Source: Lachnospiraceae bacterium (GTDB lineage Bacteria > Bacillota > Clostridia > Lachnospirales > Lachnospiraceae). Taken from it: 60,363 nucleotides of DNA. This document shows positions 31,871 to 44,300 of this stretch, in pieces. The notes under the pieces are model-generated. The model had not been told where the DNA came from. It saw only the letters and a list, made by a program, of their open reading frames with translations, and made no database searches. Both the position numbers and the translations under genes were made by a program. Each line of letters begins with the position of its first letter. Position 1 is the stretch's first letter. Where the stretch lies: contig JAEEUS010000010.1 in the NCBI GenBank assembly GCA_016290615.1, positions 1 through 60,363 of the forward strand, given 5' to 3'.

Positions 31871-32083
31871 ATGAGCAAGTTATTGAGGAATCTTCTTGTC
31901 AGCCTTATCGCATCGGTAGGACTGTTCATAATAATAGTAGTCGTTTTGGAAGCGCTTGGCTTTGATACAGGGCTTGCAGATATATGCAACATGGACTGTT
32001 CATGCAAGTGTAAGTCACTGGATAAGAAAAACGGCACAAAGATAAAGCGAAACTATACGCAGATAACGCTTCCGGAAGAATAA
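31871..32083 (+). CDS. Small membrane peptide with cytosolic or surface Cys cluster
   Basis: 70 residues that I do not recognise. A basic start (MSKLLRN) leads to one long membrane helix (about 7-30), then a Cys-rich stretch with Cys at 39, 43, 45 and 47 (CNMDCSCKCK), and a basic/polar tail ending in PEE. It has its own promoter, an AGGAGG site 9 bases before the ATG, and a strong terminator just after the stop, all of which support a real gene. Four close Cys suggest metal binding or redox cross-linking. It diverges from a TetR gene that may control it. Confidence 0.75.
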   Translation: MSKLLRNLLVSLIASVGLFIIIVVVLEALGFDTGLADICNMDCSCKCKSLDKKNGTKIKRNYTQITLPEE

Positions 32084-32091
32084 GGATGCAT

Positions 32092-32124
32092 AAAAAACAG
32101 GACTCGTATGAGTCCTGTTTTTTT
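32092..32124. terminator. Bidirectional terminator between the peptide gene and glnS
   Basis: AAAAAACAGGACTC (32092-32105) pairs with GAGTCCTG plus T run (32110-32124) around a GTAT loop. T tracts on both strands serve the convergent genes. Confidence 0.92.
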
Positions 32125-32130
32125 ATTTGT

Positions 32131-33810
32131 TTAATCTTCCTTTTTCGGTAATACGAATGAACTCTTAAGCGATACTATCCTGTTAAATACAAGCGCATCG
32201 TCTTTTGAATCCTTGGGATCCACACTGAAGAATCCCTGACGCACGAACTGGAATCTGTCATAAGGCTTTGATCCCTTGAATGCAGGCTCCAGGAATGCCT
32301 TCTTTACTACCAGCGACTGAGGATTCAAAAATACGTTTCCTGCATCGTCATAAACGCTTCCTGCTGCTTCAGCCTTTTCCTCGTCTATAAGGTTCTCATA
32401 GAGACGTACCTCTGCAGGTATTGCGGAATCTGCAGCCACCCAATGGATAGTACCCTTTACCTTTCGTCCGTCGGGGCTGTTGCCGCCTTTGGTCTCGGGA
32501 TCGTATGTAGCATGTACTTCCAGGATGTTTCCTTTCTCATCCTTCACGCATCCCGTACATGTCACAAAATATGCGCTCATCAGACGTACCTCGTTGCCGG
32601 GGAAGAGTCTGAAATACTTCTTGGGAGGTTCCTCCATAAAGTCATCGCGCTCGATGTAGAGTTCCTTTGCAAAAACAACCTTTCTGCTTCCGAGTTCTTC
32701 ATTCTCGGGATTGTTTATCGCATCAAGCTCCTCTGTCGCTCCTTCCGGATAATTGTCTATAACAAGCTTGATAGGATCAAGGATAGCCATATATCTGGGA
32801 GCCTTGGGCTTTAAGTCCTCACGGATGCAGTACTCAAGAGCTGCATAGTCAGCTATTGAATGCGCTTTGGAAACACCGCACATCTCAACAAACATCTTGA
32901 TGGATTCCGGTGTAAAGCCTCTGCGTCTAAGTGCTGCTATGGATACGAGTCTGGGATCATCCCATCCGTCAACCTTTCCTTCCATAACGAGCTTTTTGAT
33001 ATATCTCTTTCCGGTTACCACGTTCTTAAGATACATCTTTGCCTGTTCGATCTGGCGTGGAGGATTCTCATATTCAAGCTCTCTTACGACCCAGTCGTAA
33101 AGCGGGCGGTGATCCTCGAATTCAAGTGTGCATATTGAATGCGTGATGCCTTCTATTGCATCCTCGATGGGATGAGCAAAGTCATACATCGGATATATGC
33201 ACCATTTGTCACCCGTATTGTGGTGTGTCATATGCGCAACACGATAGATAACGGGATCTCTCATGTTCATGTTGGGGCTGTTTATATCTATGCTCGCACG
33301 AAGCACCTTTTCTCCGTCTGCGAATTTGCCGTTCTTCATATCCTCAAACAGAGCAAGATTCTCTTCTATGCTCCTGTCGGATGAGGGATCCTTCTTTCCT
33401 GGATGCTCGAAATCACCCCTGTATTCCTTTATCTGATCCGCAGTAAGATCCGAAACGTATGCCTTTCCCTTTTTGATGAGCTTTACGGCAGCTTCATACA
33501 TCTGAGGAAAGTAATCCGAAGCAAAAAACAGTCTGTCTTCATAATCCGCGCCAAGCCACTGTACGTCCTGCTTTATTGACTCAACAAACTCAATATCCTC
33601 CTTGGTCGGATTCGTATCATCGAATCTCATATTGAATTTGCCGCCATACTCGTTAGCCAGTCCGTAGTTAACAAGGATAGACTTAGCATGCCCTATATGA
33701 AGATAGCCGTTAGGCTCGGGAGGAAATCTGGTATGGACGGTATCGTAAACGCCGTCTGCCAGATCCTTGTCTATCAACTGTTCGATAAAATTCCTGCTCT
33801 CTGTACTCAT
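32131..33810 (-). CDS. glnS: Glutaminyl-tRNA synthetase
   Basis: Charges tRNA-Gln directly. The ATG at 33810 follows GGAG by 9 bases and gives 559 residues; longer readings start before the promoter. Class I signature HIGHAKS is present, with [11 protein letters not shown] before it. Other family segments are [44 protein letters not shown] and DGWDDPRL. The second signature, usually (M/V)SKR, reads VTGKR, keeping only the Lys-Arg. The C-terminal anticodon-binding beta barrels are complete. Many Firmicutes lack GlnRS and use GatCAB, so this is a lineage feature of some Clostridia. Confidence 0.95.
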   Translation of the reverse strand: MSTESRNFIEQLIDKDLADGVYDTVHTRFPPEPNGYLHIGHAKSILVNYGLANEYGGKFNMRFDDTNPTKEDIEFVESIKQDVQWLGADYEDRLFFASDYFPQMYEAAVKLIKKGKAYVSDLTADQIKEYRGDFEHPGKKDPSSDRSIEENLALFEDMKNGKFADGEKVLRASIDINSPNMNMRDPVIYRVAHMTHHNTGDKWCIYPMYDFAHPIEDAIEGITHSICTLEFEDHRPLYDWVVRELEYENPPRQIEQAKMYLKNVVTGKRYIKKLVMEGKVDGWDDPRLVSIAALRRRGFTPESIKMFVEMCGVSKAHSIADYAALEYCIREDLKPKAPRYMAILDPIKLVIDNYPEGATEELDAINNPENEELGSRKVVFAKELYIERDDFMEEPPKKYFRLFPGNEVRLMSAYFVTCTGCVKDEKGNILEVHATYDPETKGGNSPDGRKVKGTIHWVAADSAIPAEVRLYENLIDEEKAEAAGSVYDDAGNVFLNPQSLVVKKAFLEPAFKGSKPYDRFQFVRQGFFSVDPKDSKDDALVFNRIVSLKSSFVLPKKED

Positions 33811-33842
33811 GTTTTGCATCTCCAAAAATAAATTATTTAAAA

Positions 33843-33871
33843 ATAATAGCACAACGCACCGCACACGTAAA
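33843..33871 (-). promoter_or_regulatory. Promoter of glnS
   Basis: TTTACG (33866-33871), 17 bases, TATTAT (33843-33848). No T-box features are visible in the short leader. Confidence 0.65.
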
Positions 33872-33882
33872 GATTATGTGGC

Positions 33883-36492
33883 CTACATGTATTTTGCGAT
33901 AAAATCATCATGTGTCATCGGTCGGTCAAAATAGAAGCCCTGTACGAGCCTAACCTTCATGTTCTCGAGTACCTCGTACTGCTGTTTTGTCTCGATTCCC
34001 TCTACGCATATATCAACGTCTATTGCAGAGGCAAGCTCTGCGACCATCCTGATAAACGACTGTGAGTAATCATCCTTAGCCAGTTCCTTGACGAATGACT
34101 GATCGACCTTTATGACATCAAGAGGTATCTCTCTTATATGATTGAGTGACGAATATCCCGTACCGAAATCATCAAGAGCTATCCTGATACCCATCTCGCG
34201 GATGGATGTCATTATGCCCTTCATCCTGTTCATATCGTTTATTGCGAGCGATTCTGTAACCTCTAGCGTCAGATTATGAGGATTTATTCCGGTCTTTTTA
34301 ACTACCCTCTCAATGCTTTCCACTATATCGTTCTGCATCAGCTGCACAACGGAAAGATTGACATTCACCTTGTATTCGGGATGTCCGTTGTCATTCCAGA
34401 ACTTAAGCGTCCTGCATGCTTCCATAAGGACATGTTCTCCGATGGGATTTATAAGTCCAAGGTATTCCGCAAGCGGTATGAAATCTCCCGGAGAGATAAA
34501 GCCCATCTCCTTTGACTCCCATCTTACCAAAGCTTCCGCTCCGCAACAGGGATTTCCCTCTTTCTGTATGTCTATTATAGGCTGATAATATACCAGAAAC
34601 TCATCTATGGATTCGCTTGTCGCATCTCTCATGTTCTTTTCCATATCAAGACGCTTGTTTGCATCCGATGTGGATCCCGTAACATACTTGGCGACTCTGT
34701 TCTTTCCGGACTTCTTTGCCTCATACATAGCAACGTCGGCTTTCTGTATGAGCTCTCCCACCTTGTCACCCTCTTCGGGGAAAACGACTATTCCCATGCT
34801 CATGGTGCAGTAGTATTCTCCGTCCTTTAAGATGAAGGGAGATAAAAAGACATCTTTTATATCAGATATGATGCGGTCAAGATCATCGAATGCCCTCGGA
34901 TGAACGATCATTACGAATTCATCTCCGCCCATTCGATAGCAGTGATCCTCAAGCCCCTTGATCGAGCTTATGCCCTGGCTTATATCCTTTAAAAGTACAT
35001 CGCCGTACTGATGTCCGAGCGCATCGTTGATATGCTTAAAGTCATCAAGGTCCATATATAACAGAGCTCCGCACTTATCGCTCTTCTTGGACTCATCGAT
35101 AACCCTTGCAAGATCTCTTTCACAGCACAGTCTGTTAAACAGGCCCGTGAGGAAGTCAGTATAGGCCTGCTGCTCTATTCTCTTCTGATAGTTCTTCTTG
35201 TCGGTCACATCATATATGGCAAACAGGCACACCTTCTTGCCGTTTACCCATGAGATTACATTATGATGGATCTCATAGTTGAGTCCAGTCGTATAGTCAT
35301 AGAATTCTATCTCTTTTCCGGACTCATGTCTGTCCCACAGAATCTTATCGAGCTCCGGATTTATCTTTTCCCTTGAAAACAGTTTCTTCATTATCCTGTT
35401 TTCAAAATGCACAACACCGTTGTTGTTATCCAAAACTATGATCGCGCATCCTACATGCTCAAGAATCTCTTCCAGTGATGCATAGGAGCTTGCAAGTGAG
35501 TTTTTCTGTATCTTTCTCTCTATGCTGCTTTGCAGTATCCTTGATGCATCTGCCAGAAACTGCAGCTCATCTATATGCCATGACCTTGCCTGAACGGTCT
35601 CGACATAAACACAGTACATGTCTTCACCGTATACGGGCATGGCTACAACGGCCTTTACACCTAATATGTCCCATTCCTCTATATCAAGCTTTCCCGTCAG
35701 CAGATCGCCCGAAAGTATGACAGGCTTGTTTCCTTCAATGAAAGGCAGTCTTTTCTGTATGTGGTTCTTGTCATATATGGGATGTGTCGAATTATCGCTC
35801 CACTGGCATAAAACGTCCATGGAATCCTTGTCGAGAGTCCTTACTACCATGGCACGGCTGGTATTTAGATATCCTGCCGTTATCGCCAAAAACCTTCCTG
35901 CGATCGTCTCGAAATTCTTATCATCGTTCAGAAGCTTTAAGATATCTGTAAGAGCGTTGGATTTGGAAAGAGACGTGGTCAGTTCTCGTGCATATTCGCG
36001 GGACTGTCTGTTCTCCTCCTCGTAGTGATATTCGGACATGCGCATGCGCATGAACTCATCGGCTATCTCTCTCAGAACATCGACAGCATTCAAAAATCCC
36101 GCAAAAGAAGTGCATCTGCTCAGTCCGCTAACAGAATGCATATCATCTGAAACACCTCCGCAGATGATGAATACATATCTGCATCTGTTTGCTGCCCTTA
36201 TGGCGGTCGCCGCGACCTTTATATCTCCTGCGGGTGTATCCTCGATCACCTGGTCTTCGAGATTCTCAATGGCAACCCTTGTATAAAGGTCCCTTATCAT
36301 GTCCTCTGTCACATATCTTGAGAGGATCTCCTTATCTTCATGCGAACATTCAAAGTCAAAGAGCATCTCCCTTGAATCCGACAGGCAACAAATATAAACG
36401 CCGGTACTTTTTGAATACTTACCCGCGTATCTTTTGATCTTGTCTATATCTGAACTAGTGTACTCTGTGGTATACATCATATAGCCTGCCAT
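33883..36492 (-). CDS. GAF-PAS-GGDEF-EAL cyclic-di-GMP signalling protein
   Basis: About 869 residues and no membrane helix. Domains in order: an unassigned N-terminal region (1-165), GAF-like (about 190-330), PAS-like (about 340-435), GGDEF (about 440-605, MGGDEF intact) and EAL (about 625-870, AEALVRWE, DDFGTGYSSL and CVEGIET intact). The RxxD inhibitory site before GGDEF is absent. Both making and breaking cyclic-di-GMP seem possible. The start is uncertain: ATG at 36492, a TTG at 36498, or the ATG pair at 36477-36480. A promoter lies at 36513-36541. The neighbour glnS is unrelated. Confidence 0.9.
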   Translation of the reverse strand: MAGYMMYTTEYTSSDIDKIKRYAGKYSKSTGVYICCLSDSREMLFDFECSHEDKEILSRYVTEDMIRDLYTRVAIENLEDQVIEDTPAGDIKVAATAIRAANRCRYVFIICGGVSDDMHSVSGLSRCTSFAGFLNAVDVLREIADEFMRMRMSEYHYEEENRQSREYARELTTSLSKSNALTDILKLLNDDKNFETIAGRFLAITAGYLNTSRAMVVRTLDKDSMDVLCQWSDNSTHPIYDKNHIQKRLPFIEGNKPVILSGDLLTGKLDIEEWDILGVKAVVAMPVYGEDMYCVYVETVQARSWHIDELQFLADASRILQSSIERKIQKNSLASSYASLEEILEHVGCAIIVLDNNNGVVHFENRIMKKLFSREKINPELDKILWDRHESGKEIEFYDYTTGLNYEIHHNVISWVNGKKVCLFAIYDVTDKKNYQKRIEQQAYTDFLTGLFNRLCCERDLARVIDESKKSDKCGALLYMDLDDFKHINDALGHQYGDVLLKDISQGISSIKGLEDHCYRMGGDEFVMIVHPRAFDDLDRIISDIKDVFLSPFILKDGEYYCTMSMGIVVFPEEGDKVGELIQKADVAMYEAKKSGKNRVAKYVTGSTSDANKRLDMEKNMRDATSESIDEFLVYYQPIIDIQKEGNPCCGAEALVRWESKEMGFISPGDFIPLAEYLGLINPIGEHVLMEACRTLKFWNDNGHPEYKVNVNLSVVQLMQNDIVESIERVVKKTGINPHNLTLEVTESLAINDMNRMKGIMTSIREMGIRIALDDFGTGYSSLNHIREIPLDVIKVDQSFVKELAKDDYSQSFIRMVAELASAIDVDICVEGIETKQQYEVLENMKVRLVQGFYFDRPMTHDDFIAKYM

Positions 36493-36512
36493 GTTCAAAT
36501 TGTGATATACTT

Positions 36513-36541
36513 AATATATCATTTTTTTGGTTTTTTATAAA
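36513..36541 (-). promoter_or_regulatory. Promoter of the GGDEF-EAL gene
   Basis: TTTATA (36536-36541), 17 bases, TATATT (36513-36518) with an extended -10 TG. GATATA-CTTAA-TATATC (36504-36520) is a dyad over the -10. Confidence 0.5.
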
Positions 36542-36551
36542 GGGAGCACAA

Positions 36552-39447
<2,896 letters not shown>

Positions 39448-39463
39448 CCACATATTTTACAAA

Positions 39464-39964
39464 TTATTTGAAAATTTTCCTCGGAGAGAAGTAACTTATC
39501 ACATCGAGCAGTTTTTCGCCGGGCTCAATGAGTATCTTTAATCCGCCGTCATAGAAGATGGCGTAGACATTATCAGCATTTGCCTTGTCATGCGAGGTGA
39601 AATCCCTTGAAACGCACTGTCTGTTCTTGTACTCTCCCATCTTGTCGCCGTTTACCCTTACGATAGCTTCCATCTTGTCAAGCGACAGCGTCATTATGTG
39701 CTTTCTTCTTGACTGGCTGTAGATAGCATCTATATCTATCTCTTTTTCACAGTATGCATACTCGTACTCTACCTGGCTGTAGCTTCCGGCAAAATATCCG
39801 GCTGCTCCGAGTGCTACTGCGACAACAAACATTATAAGGCCTCCTCCGAACGTCATTGCCCCGAGTACCGCAATTGCACACAGCACAAAGCATATGATCC
39901 TGAGGATTGCAAGAGCTATATTAGTCCTGCACTTTACCATTACCTCTACTATCTCATCTCTCAT
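39464..39964 (-). CDS. Membrane-anchored protein of unknown function
   Basis: 166 residues, perhaps the family called DUF6106, though I cannot verify this. Two adjacent helices (about residues 15-35 and 42-62) form a hairpin. A soluble region follows with YEYAYCEKEIDIDAIYSQSRRKHIMTLSLDKMEAI, resembling PH-like or bPH domains. The start overlaps the dapF stop (ATGA). It is the last gene of the metQ-to-dapF series. Confidence 0.75.
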   Translation of the reverse strand: MRDEIVEVMVKCRTNIALAILRIICFVLCAIAVLGAMTFGGGLIMFVVAVALGAAGYFAGSYSQVEYEYAYCEKEIDIDAIYSQSRRKHIMTLSLDKMEAIVRVNGDKMGEYKNRQCVSRDFTSHDKANADNVYAIFYDGGLKILIEPGEKLLDVISYFSPRKIFK

Positions 39965-40803
39965 ATCTTTATATCTCCCTCAAATGAAACCTTCGCAGGA
40001 CCTGTCATAAATACGACATTTTCATTTCTGTCCCACTCTATCTCTATGTTTCCGCCAAGAACCTTTACGTTTACCTTCTCATCCGTAAGGCCGTTTAATA
40101 TGCATGCAACAGCGGTTGCGCAGCATCCGGTTCCGCATGCAAGCGTCTCGCCTGTTCCTCTTTCCCATACTCGCATAAAAACATGAGAACGGTCAAGGAC
40201 TTCGACAAACTCGGTATTTGTCCTTCTGGGGAATCTCTCGTGATTCTCAAAGCAGGGTCCGATCTTTTCTATATCAAGGTCCTTAACGTCATTCATGAAT
40301 ACAACGGCATGAGGATTACCCATTGATACACATGTCATCTTATATTCATTTCCCGAAACGTTTATCGCTTCGTCTATGACCTTTTCATTATCACTTATGA
40401 CAGGAACAAGCTTTGACTCCAGGATGGGTGAACCCATATTTACCCTTACCTTTTCAATCTTTCCGTCACCTCCGGGGAAAAGCGTCAGATATTTAACGGC
40501 ACCTGCGCTCTCAACGCTGATCTGAGTCTTGTCTGACAGGCCGTGATCATATATATATTTGCCCACGCAGCGGATGCCGTTTCCGCACATCTCGGATCTC
40601 GAACCGTCGGCATTGTACATCTCCATCTCGAATTCGGCTGTCTTTCCGGGATTGATGAATATGAGTCCGTCGCTGCCTATGCCGAAGTTTCTGTTACTTA
40701 AGCTTATCGCAAGCTCGCTCTTTTTATCATCCGGTATATGTTCTTCAAATCCGTTCACATATACATAGTCATTGCCGCAACCGTGCATCTTTGTAAATTT
40801 CAT
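39961..40803 (-). CDS. dapF: Diaminopimelate epimerase
   Basis: Converts LL- to meso-diaminopimelate for lysine and peptidoglycan. The 280 residues are typical. Both catalytic Cys are present: NADGSRSEMCGNGIRC (about residues 64-79) and ETLACGTGCCA (near residue 218). The opening MHGCGNDYVYVNG is characteristic. It overlaps the next gene by 4 bases and lies 9 bases after an unknown membrane gene, so it is operonic with hslO and hisC. Confidence 0.97.
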   Translation of the reverse strand: MKFTKMHGCGNDYVYVNGFEEHIPDDKKSELAISLSNRNFGIGSDGLIFINPGKTAEFEMEMYNADGSRSEMCGNGIRCVGKYIYDHGLSDKTQISVESAGAVKYLTLFPGGDGKIEKVRVNMGSPILESKLVPVISDNEKVIDEAINVSGNEYKMTCVSMGNPHAVVFMNDVKDLDIEKIGPCFENHERFPRRTNTEFVEVLDRSHVFMRVWERGTGETLACGTGCCATAVACILNGLTDEKVNVKVLGGNIEIEWDRNENVVFMTGPAKVSFEGDIKI

Positions 40804-40812
40804 ATCATTCTC

Positions 40813-41553
40813 CTAAGGTGTATCAAGATATTCTAAAAAGTCTATCGCAGTCTCAAGATGCGATGTGTTTGAAATGATGATCGCATAACCGTTCTTTTGG
40901 GGGAACATGTTATATTCTTTTATCTTTGCAAAATCGGTTATATCTATACAGAGCGCTTCATATCTGCCTTCATAGTCCTGCTTGTACTCTTCCTCGTATC
41001 CTTCTATGCCGACCTCTTCAAAAGGAAAGTCATACCATATAAGCTTATCTTCATATTTATCCAGATCCTTTTGGGGAAGAATCTTTGTAAGGTCATATGC
41101 ACAGTCCTGGGCTCTTGCAAATTTCATGAAGTCCTCATCACAAAGCATCACGTCAAGCTCTCCAACAGCCACATTCATGAATACCTTCTGAATATTGGTC
41201 TGGTTGTACTGATCGGCTGCATATACATCTATCAGATAATTGGGGTCTATAATGAGTTCTTCTTTCTTTTCATCATATGTCAGTGTTTTTGCATAACCGT
41301 CAATGAACTCATTGTAATCAAGAAGATCTACACTCTGGCCGTTTACAACGAGAACCTGAAAGATGCATTCCTTTCTGGTCGCAAAAAAGTGTATCACGCT
41401 GGCTAAAAGACATATCGCTACAACGCCTATAATAAAATGAACCTTATAATAGTAGACAAAGTACTTAACTCTTTCCTTGCCCGTCTTGCTCTGCCATACT
41501 TTTTTTGCTTCGTTCTTTATTTCCTCATTTACAGAATTGAATTCCTGGGGCAT
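40813..41553 (-). CDS. Single-pass membrane protein, unknown
   Basis: 246 residues. A charged cytoplasmic N-terminus (about 1-33, EEIKNEAKKVWQSKTGKERVKYF) leads to one membrane helix (36-56) and a large outside domain rich in Tyr, Asp and Glu. The outside part has CIFQVLVVNGQSVDLLDYNEFIDGY and repeated acidic segments, somewhat like extracytoplasmic solute-binding domains, but I do not recognise it. It lies between hslO (16 bases) and dapF (9 bases). Confidence 0.7.
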   Translation of the reverse strand: MPQEFNSVNEEIKNEAKKVWQSKTGKERVKYFVYYYKVHFIIGVVAICLLASVIHFFATRKECIFQVLVVNGQSVDLLDYNEFIDGYAKTLTYDEKKEELIIDPNYLIDVYAADQYNQTNIQKVFMNVAVGELDVMLCDEDFMKFARAQDCAYDLTKILPQKDLDKYEDKLIWYDFPFEEVGIEGYEEEYKQDYEGRYEALCIDITDFAKIKEYNMFPQKNGYAIIISNTSHLETAIDFLEYLDTP

Positions 41554-41569
41554 ATTTCTACCGCCTTAT

Positions 41570-42445
41570 CTATAATGATCTTACCATGGCCTTCAGCTCA
41601 TCGATCGTAAACTCATAATCCGTATTGCAGAAATGACAGTTTACGCTTATGGGCTTGTTATCATCGATCATGGCCTGAAGTTCTTTTTTTCCTACACTTA
41701 TAAGTGCCTTCTTGACCCTGTCCTTGTCACAGTTGCAGTAAAACTTAATGGGTAGCTCATCCGTATAGTCTATATCAAATCCCTTTAAAATGCATTCCAA
41801 AAGATACTCGGGATCATTTCTTGTTTCAAGCATCTTTGTAACGGGCTCAAGACTCTTTATATTCTCTTCAAGCTTCTCAAGAACTTCATCGCTTGCAAAA
41901 GGCATGAGCTGTATGATGAATCCTCCTGCCCTTTTTACACTCACATCATCCCTGTTCATAAGAACACCCAGACCTACGCTGGAAGGTATCTGTTCTGATG
42001 TGACAAAGTAATATGTAAGGTCTTCTGCAACTTCACCTGTCTGCAAGAGCACCTGTCCGCTGTAGGGCTCTTTTAGTCCCATATCCTTTATGACCTGAAG
42101 GTATCCGTTTCCGACAGCTCCTCCCACATCAAGCTTTCCTACACTGTTTGGAGGAAGCATAACGAAGGGATTGTCAACATATCCCTTTACTTTTCCTTTG
42201 CTGTCAGCGGTTACAGTTGCTTTGCCCAAAGGTCCGTCACCAAGTAGCTGCAGGGTCACGATATCCTCATCACCTTTCAGCATAGCTCCCATCATAACGG
42301 CTCCGGTCATTAGTCTTCCGAGTGTTGCACAGGCAACCGGGCTGAGTCCGTGTCTTTTTCTGGCTTCTTCAACTGTATCGCATGAGACGCATGCAAACGC
42401 TCTTATCTGTGCATTTGCTGCTGTCGCTCTTATCATCTTATCCAT
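41570..42445 (-). CDS. hslO: Redox-regulated chaperone Hsp33
   Basis: 291 residues. Hsp33 is a holdase activated by oxidation, which releases zinc from four Cys. The C-terminal zinc site reads FYCNCDKDRV (about residues 233-242) and NCHFCNTD (about 269-276), the expected CxC and CxxC. The N-terminal domain starts MIRATAANAQIRAFAC, with LLGDGPLGKATVTAD and GYVDNP as in the family. It lies in a compact operon with metabolic genes and the methyltransferase upstream. Confidence 0.96.
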   Translation of the reverse strand: MDKMIRATAANAQIRAFACVSCDTVEEARKRHGLSPVACATLGRLMTGAVMMGAMLKGDEDIVTLQLLGDGPLGKATVTADSKGKVKGYVDNPFVMLPPNSVGKLDVGGAVGNGYLQVIKDMGLKEPYSGQVLLQTGEVAEDLTYYFVTSEQIPSSVGLGVLMNRDDVSVKRAGGFIIQLMPFASDEVLEKLEENIKSLEPVTKMLETRNDPEYLLECILKGFDIDYTDELPIKFYCNCDKDRVKKALISVGKKELQAMIDDNKPISVNCHFCNTDYEFTIDELKAMVRSL

Positions 42446-42456
42446 ATCTTTACTCT

Positions 42457-43227
42457 CTAATCTTCTTTATATCTCATTTTGGGCTTTACGCATCTAGCCA
42501 CGATGTGGATCCTCTCGCTTTTGTCACTTACATTTTCACCGCTGTCCGCATCGCTTGCTTCAAGAAATTCAAGGCCTGCCTGTTTTATAAACTGCTCCAT
42601 CTGGTCAAGAGTATATCCTCTCTGAAGATGAGTCTCGCTGCTCTTTGAATACAGATCTCCCTCTTTTGAAAAGATAGTAAGATCATATTCATTGATCCTG
42701 TCTTCATCAGAATAGAAGTTTTCCCATATAAAGCTGTAATCGTCCCTGTTCTCTGCGATAGTGCAGTCGCCTATGACTTCGCTGTATTTATATACCGTAT
42801 TAAAATCAAAGACAAAGATGCCGTCTTTGTCCAGATAGTTTTCAACAAGCTTAAAGGTTGCCAGCACATCTTCGTCGCTTAAAAGATAGTTGATGCTGTC
42901 ACATACGCTCACTACGGCTCTTACTGTGCCGTAGAGTTCAAACTCCCTCATGTCCTGCAAAAGATACAGGATGTCACTGCCATCCTCATCATTTTTCGAC
43001 ATGGCGATCTGAAGCATCTCGCATGAATTATCAACCCCTATCATGTCATAGCCTTTTTTTGCGAGCATCCTTGTAAAAGTGCCTGTTCCGCATCCTAAGT
43101 CAAGTACGAGCTCTTTGGGAACATCGTATCTTTCAAAGATGTTTAGAACAAACTCAAGCCATTTGTCATAGGGTGTATCATCCATAAATATGTCATAACA
43201 CCTTGCTAGTTTTGTATAACTATCCAT
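42457..43227 (-). CDS. Class I SAM-dependent methyltransferase
   Basis: 256 residues. The AdoMet-binding motif I is LVLDLGCGTGTFT (about residues 40-52), with acidic motif II GVDNSCEMLQIA and the later CDSINYLLSDEDV. This pattern is typical of a broad clostridial group of small-molecule methyltransferases; the substrate cannot be read. It overlaps hisC by 8 bases and precedes hslO by 11 bases. Confidence 0.9.
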   Translation of the reverse strand: MDSYTKLARCYDIFMDDTPYDKWLEFVLNIFERYDVPKELVLDLGCGTGTFTRMLAKKGYDMIGVDNSCEMLQIAMSKNDEDGSDILYLLQDMREFELYGTVRAVVSVCDSINYLLSDEDVLATFKLVENYLDKDGIFVFDFNTVYKYSEVIGDCTIAENRDDYSFIWENFYSDEDRINEYDLTIFSKEGDLYSKSSETHLQRGYTLDQMEQFIKQAGLEFLEASDADSGENVSDKSERIHIVARCVKPKMRYKED

Positions 43228-44275
43228 TAAGATATCCCTTTAAGAAGTCAATGACCTTATCCATCTGCTCGTCTGTTCCCATAGATATACGAAGATAATC
43301 ATCTATCCTAGGCTTATTGAAGAATCTGACATAGATGTTCTCAGCCTTAAGTGCTTCGAACAGTTCCTTTGCCTTTACAGACTCATGCTTTGCAAATATG
43401 AAGTTTGTCTTTGAATCAGCAAAACTGAATCCGAGAGCTATAAGTTCCTTTTTTACTCTTTCTCTGGTAGCGATGGTTTTTGCCGTTATGTCCCTAAAGT
43501 ATGCATCATCCTTTAGGGCTGCCGCTCCCGCTGCGATCGTAACGGGATTGAGCGTATATGAATTGAACGAGAACTTTACATCCTTTAGATAATCTATGAT
43601 CTTCTTTTGTCCGAACGCCATGCCTATACGGATACCCGCAAGAGCTCTTGATTTTGAAAATGTCTGAATAACAACGAGATTCTCGTACTTGTCGATCAGA
43701 GGTATGGCAGAAACAGCTCCGAAATCAATATATGCCTCATCCACGATAACTACTCTGTCCTTGTTATAAGCTATTATCTCTTCAATGTCCTCAATGGAAA
43801 GCTGAGCACCTGTCGGTGCATTCGGATTTGCTATTACAACTCCTCCGTTATCGCACAGATAATCCTCTTTTATAATATTGAAATTCTCATCAAGCGCCTT
43901 TGTTTCATACTTTATCTTATACAGATCTGCCCATACGTCGTAAAAGCTGTATGTGATATCAGGAAACAAGATCGGCTTGTCAGAATTAAAATATGTAAGA
44001 AAAGCCAGTGCCAGCACATCATCGGAACCTATCCCTACAAAGATGTTGTCGCTGTCAAGGTGATATGTCCTTGCAAGCTCGTCGACAAGCTCGGTGGCGT
44101 TCGTATCCGGATATTTTCTCAGCTTATTTGCATCAAAACTCTTTATAGCCTCCATAACCAGTGGTGAAGGCGGATACGGGCTCTCGTTTGTATTGAGCTT
44201 TATAAGATCATCGCTCTTTGGCTGTTCTCCCGGTGTATATGGTGTTACTCTTCTTATATTATCTTCAAAAGACAT
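43220..44275 (-). CDS. hisC: Histidinol-phosphate aminotransferase
   Basis: 351 residues of the class II fold-type I aminotransferase family. It shows LNTNESPYPPSP near the N-terminus, GSDDVLALAF, ANPNAPTGA, VDEAYIDF, and the PLP Lys in TFSKSRALAGIRIG (about residue 208). HisC makes histidinol phosphate, and related enzymes may also act on aromatic amino acids. No other his genes are present, so this may be a stand-alone copy. It overlaps the methyltransferase and follows metQ by 25 bases. Confidence 0.92.
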   Translation of the reverse strand: MSFEDNIRRVTPYTPGEQPKSDDLIKLNTNESPYPPSPLVMEAIKSFDANKLRKYPDTNATELVDELARTYHLDSDNIFVGIGSDDVLALAFLTYFNSDKPILFPDITYSFYDVWADLYKIKYETKALDENFNIIKEDYLCDNGGVVIANPNAPTGAQLSIEDIEEIIAYNKDRVVIVDEAYIDFGAVSAIPLIDKYENLVVIQTFSKSRALAGIRIGMAFGQKKIIDYLKDVKFSFNSYTLNPVTIAAGAAALKDDAYFRDITAKTIATRERVKKELIALGFSFADSKTNFIFAKHESVKAKELFEALKAENIYVRFFNKPRIDDYLRISMGTDEQMDKVIDFLKGYLNG

Positions 44276-44300
44276 TTTCTTCTCCTTTTAATACATGATC

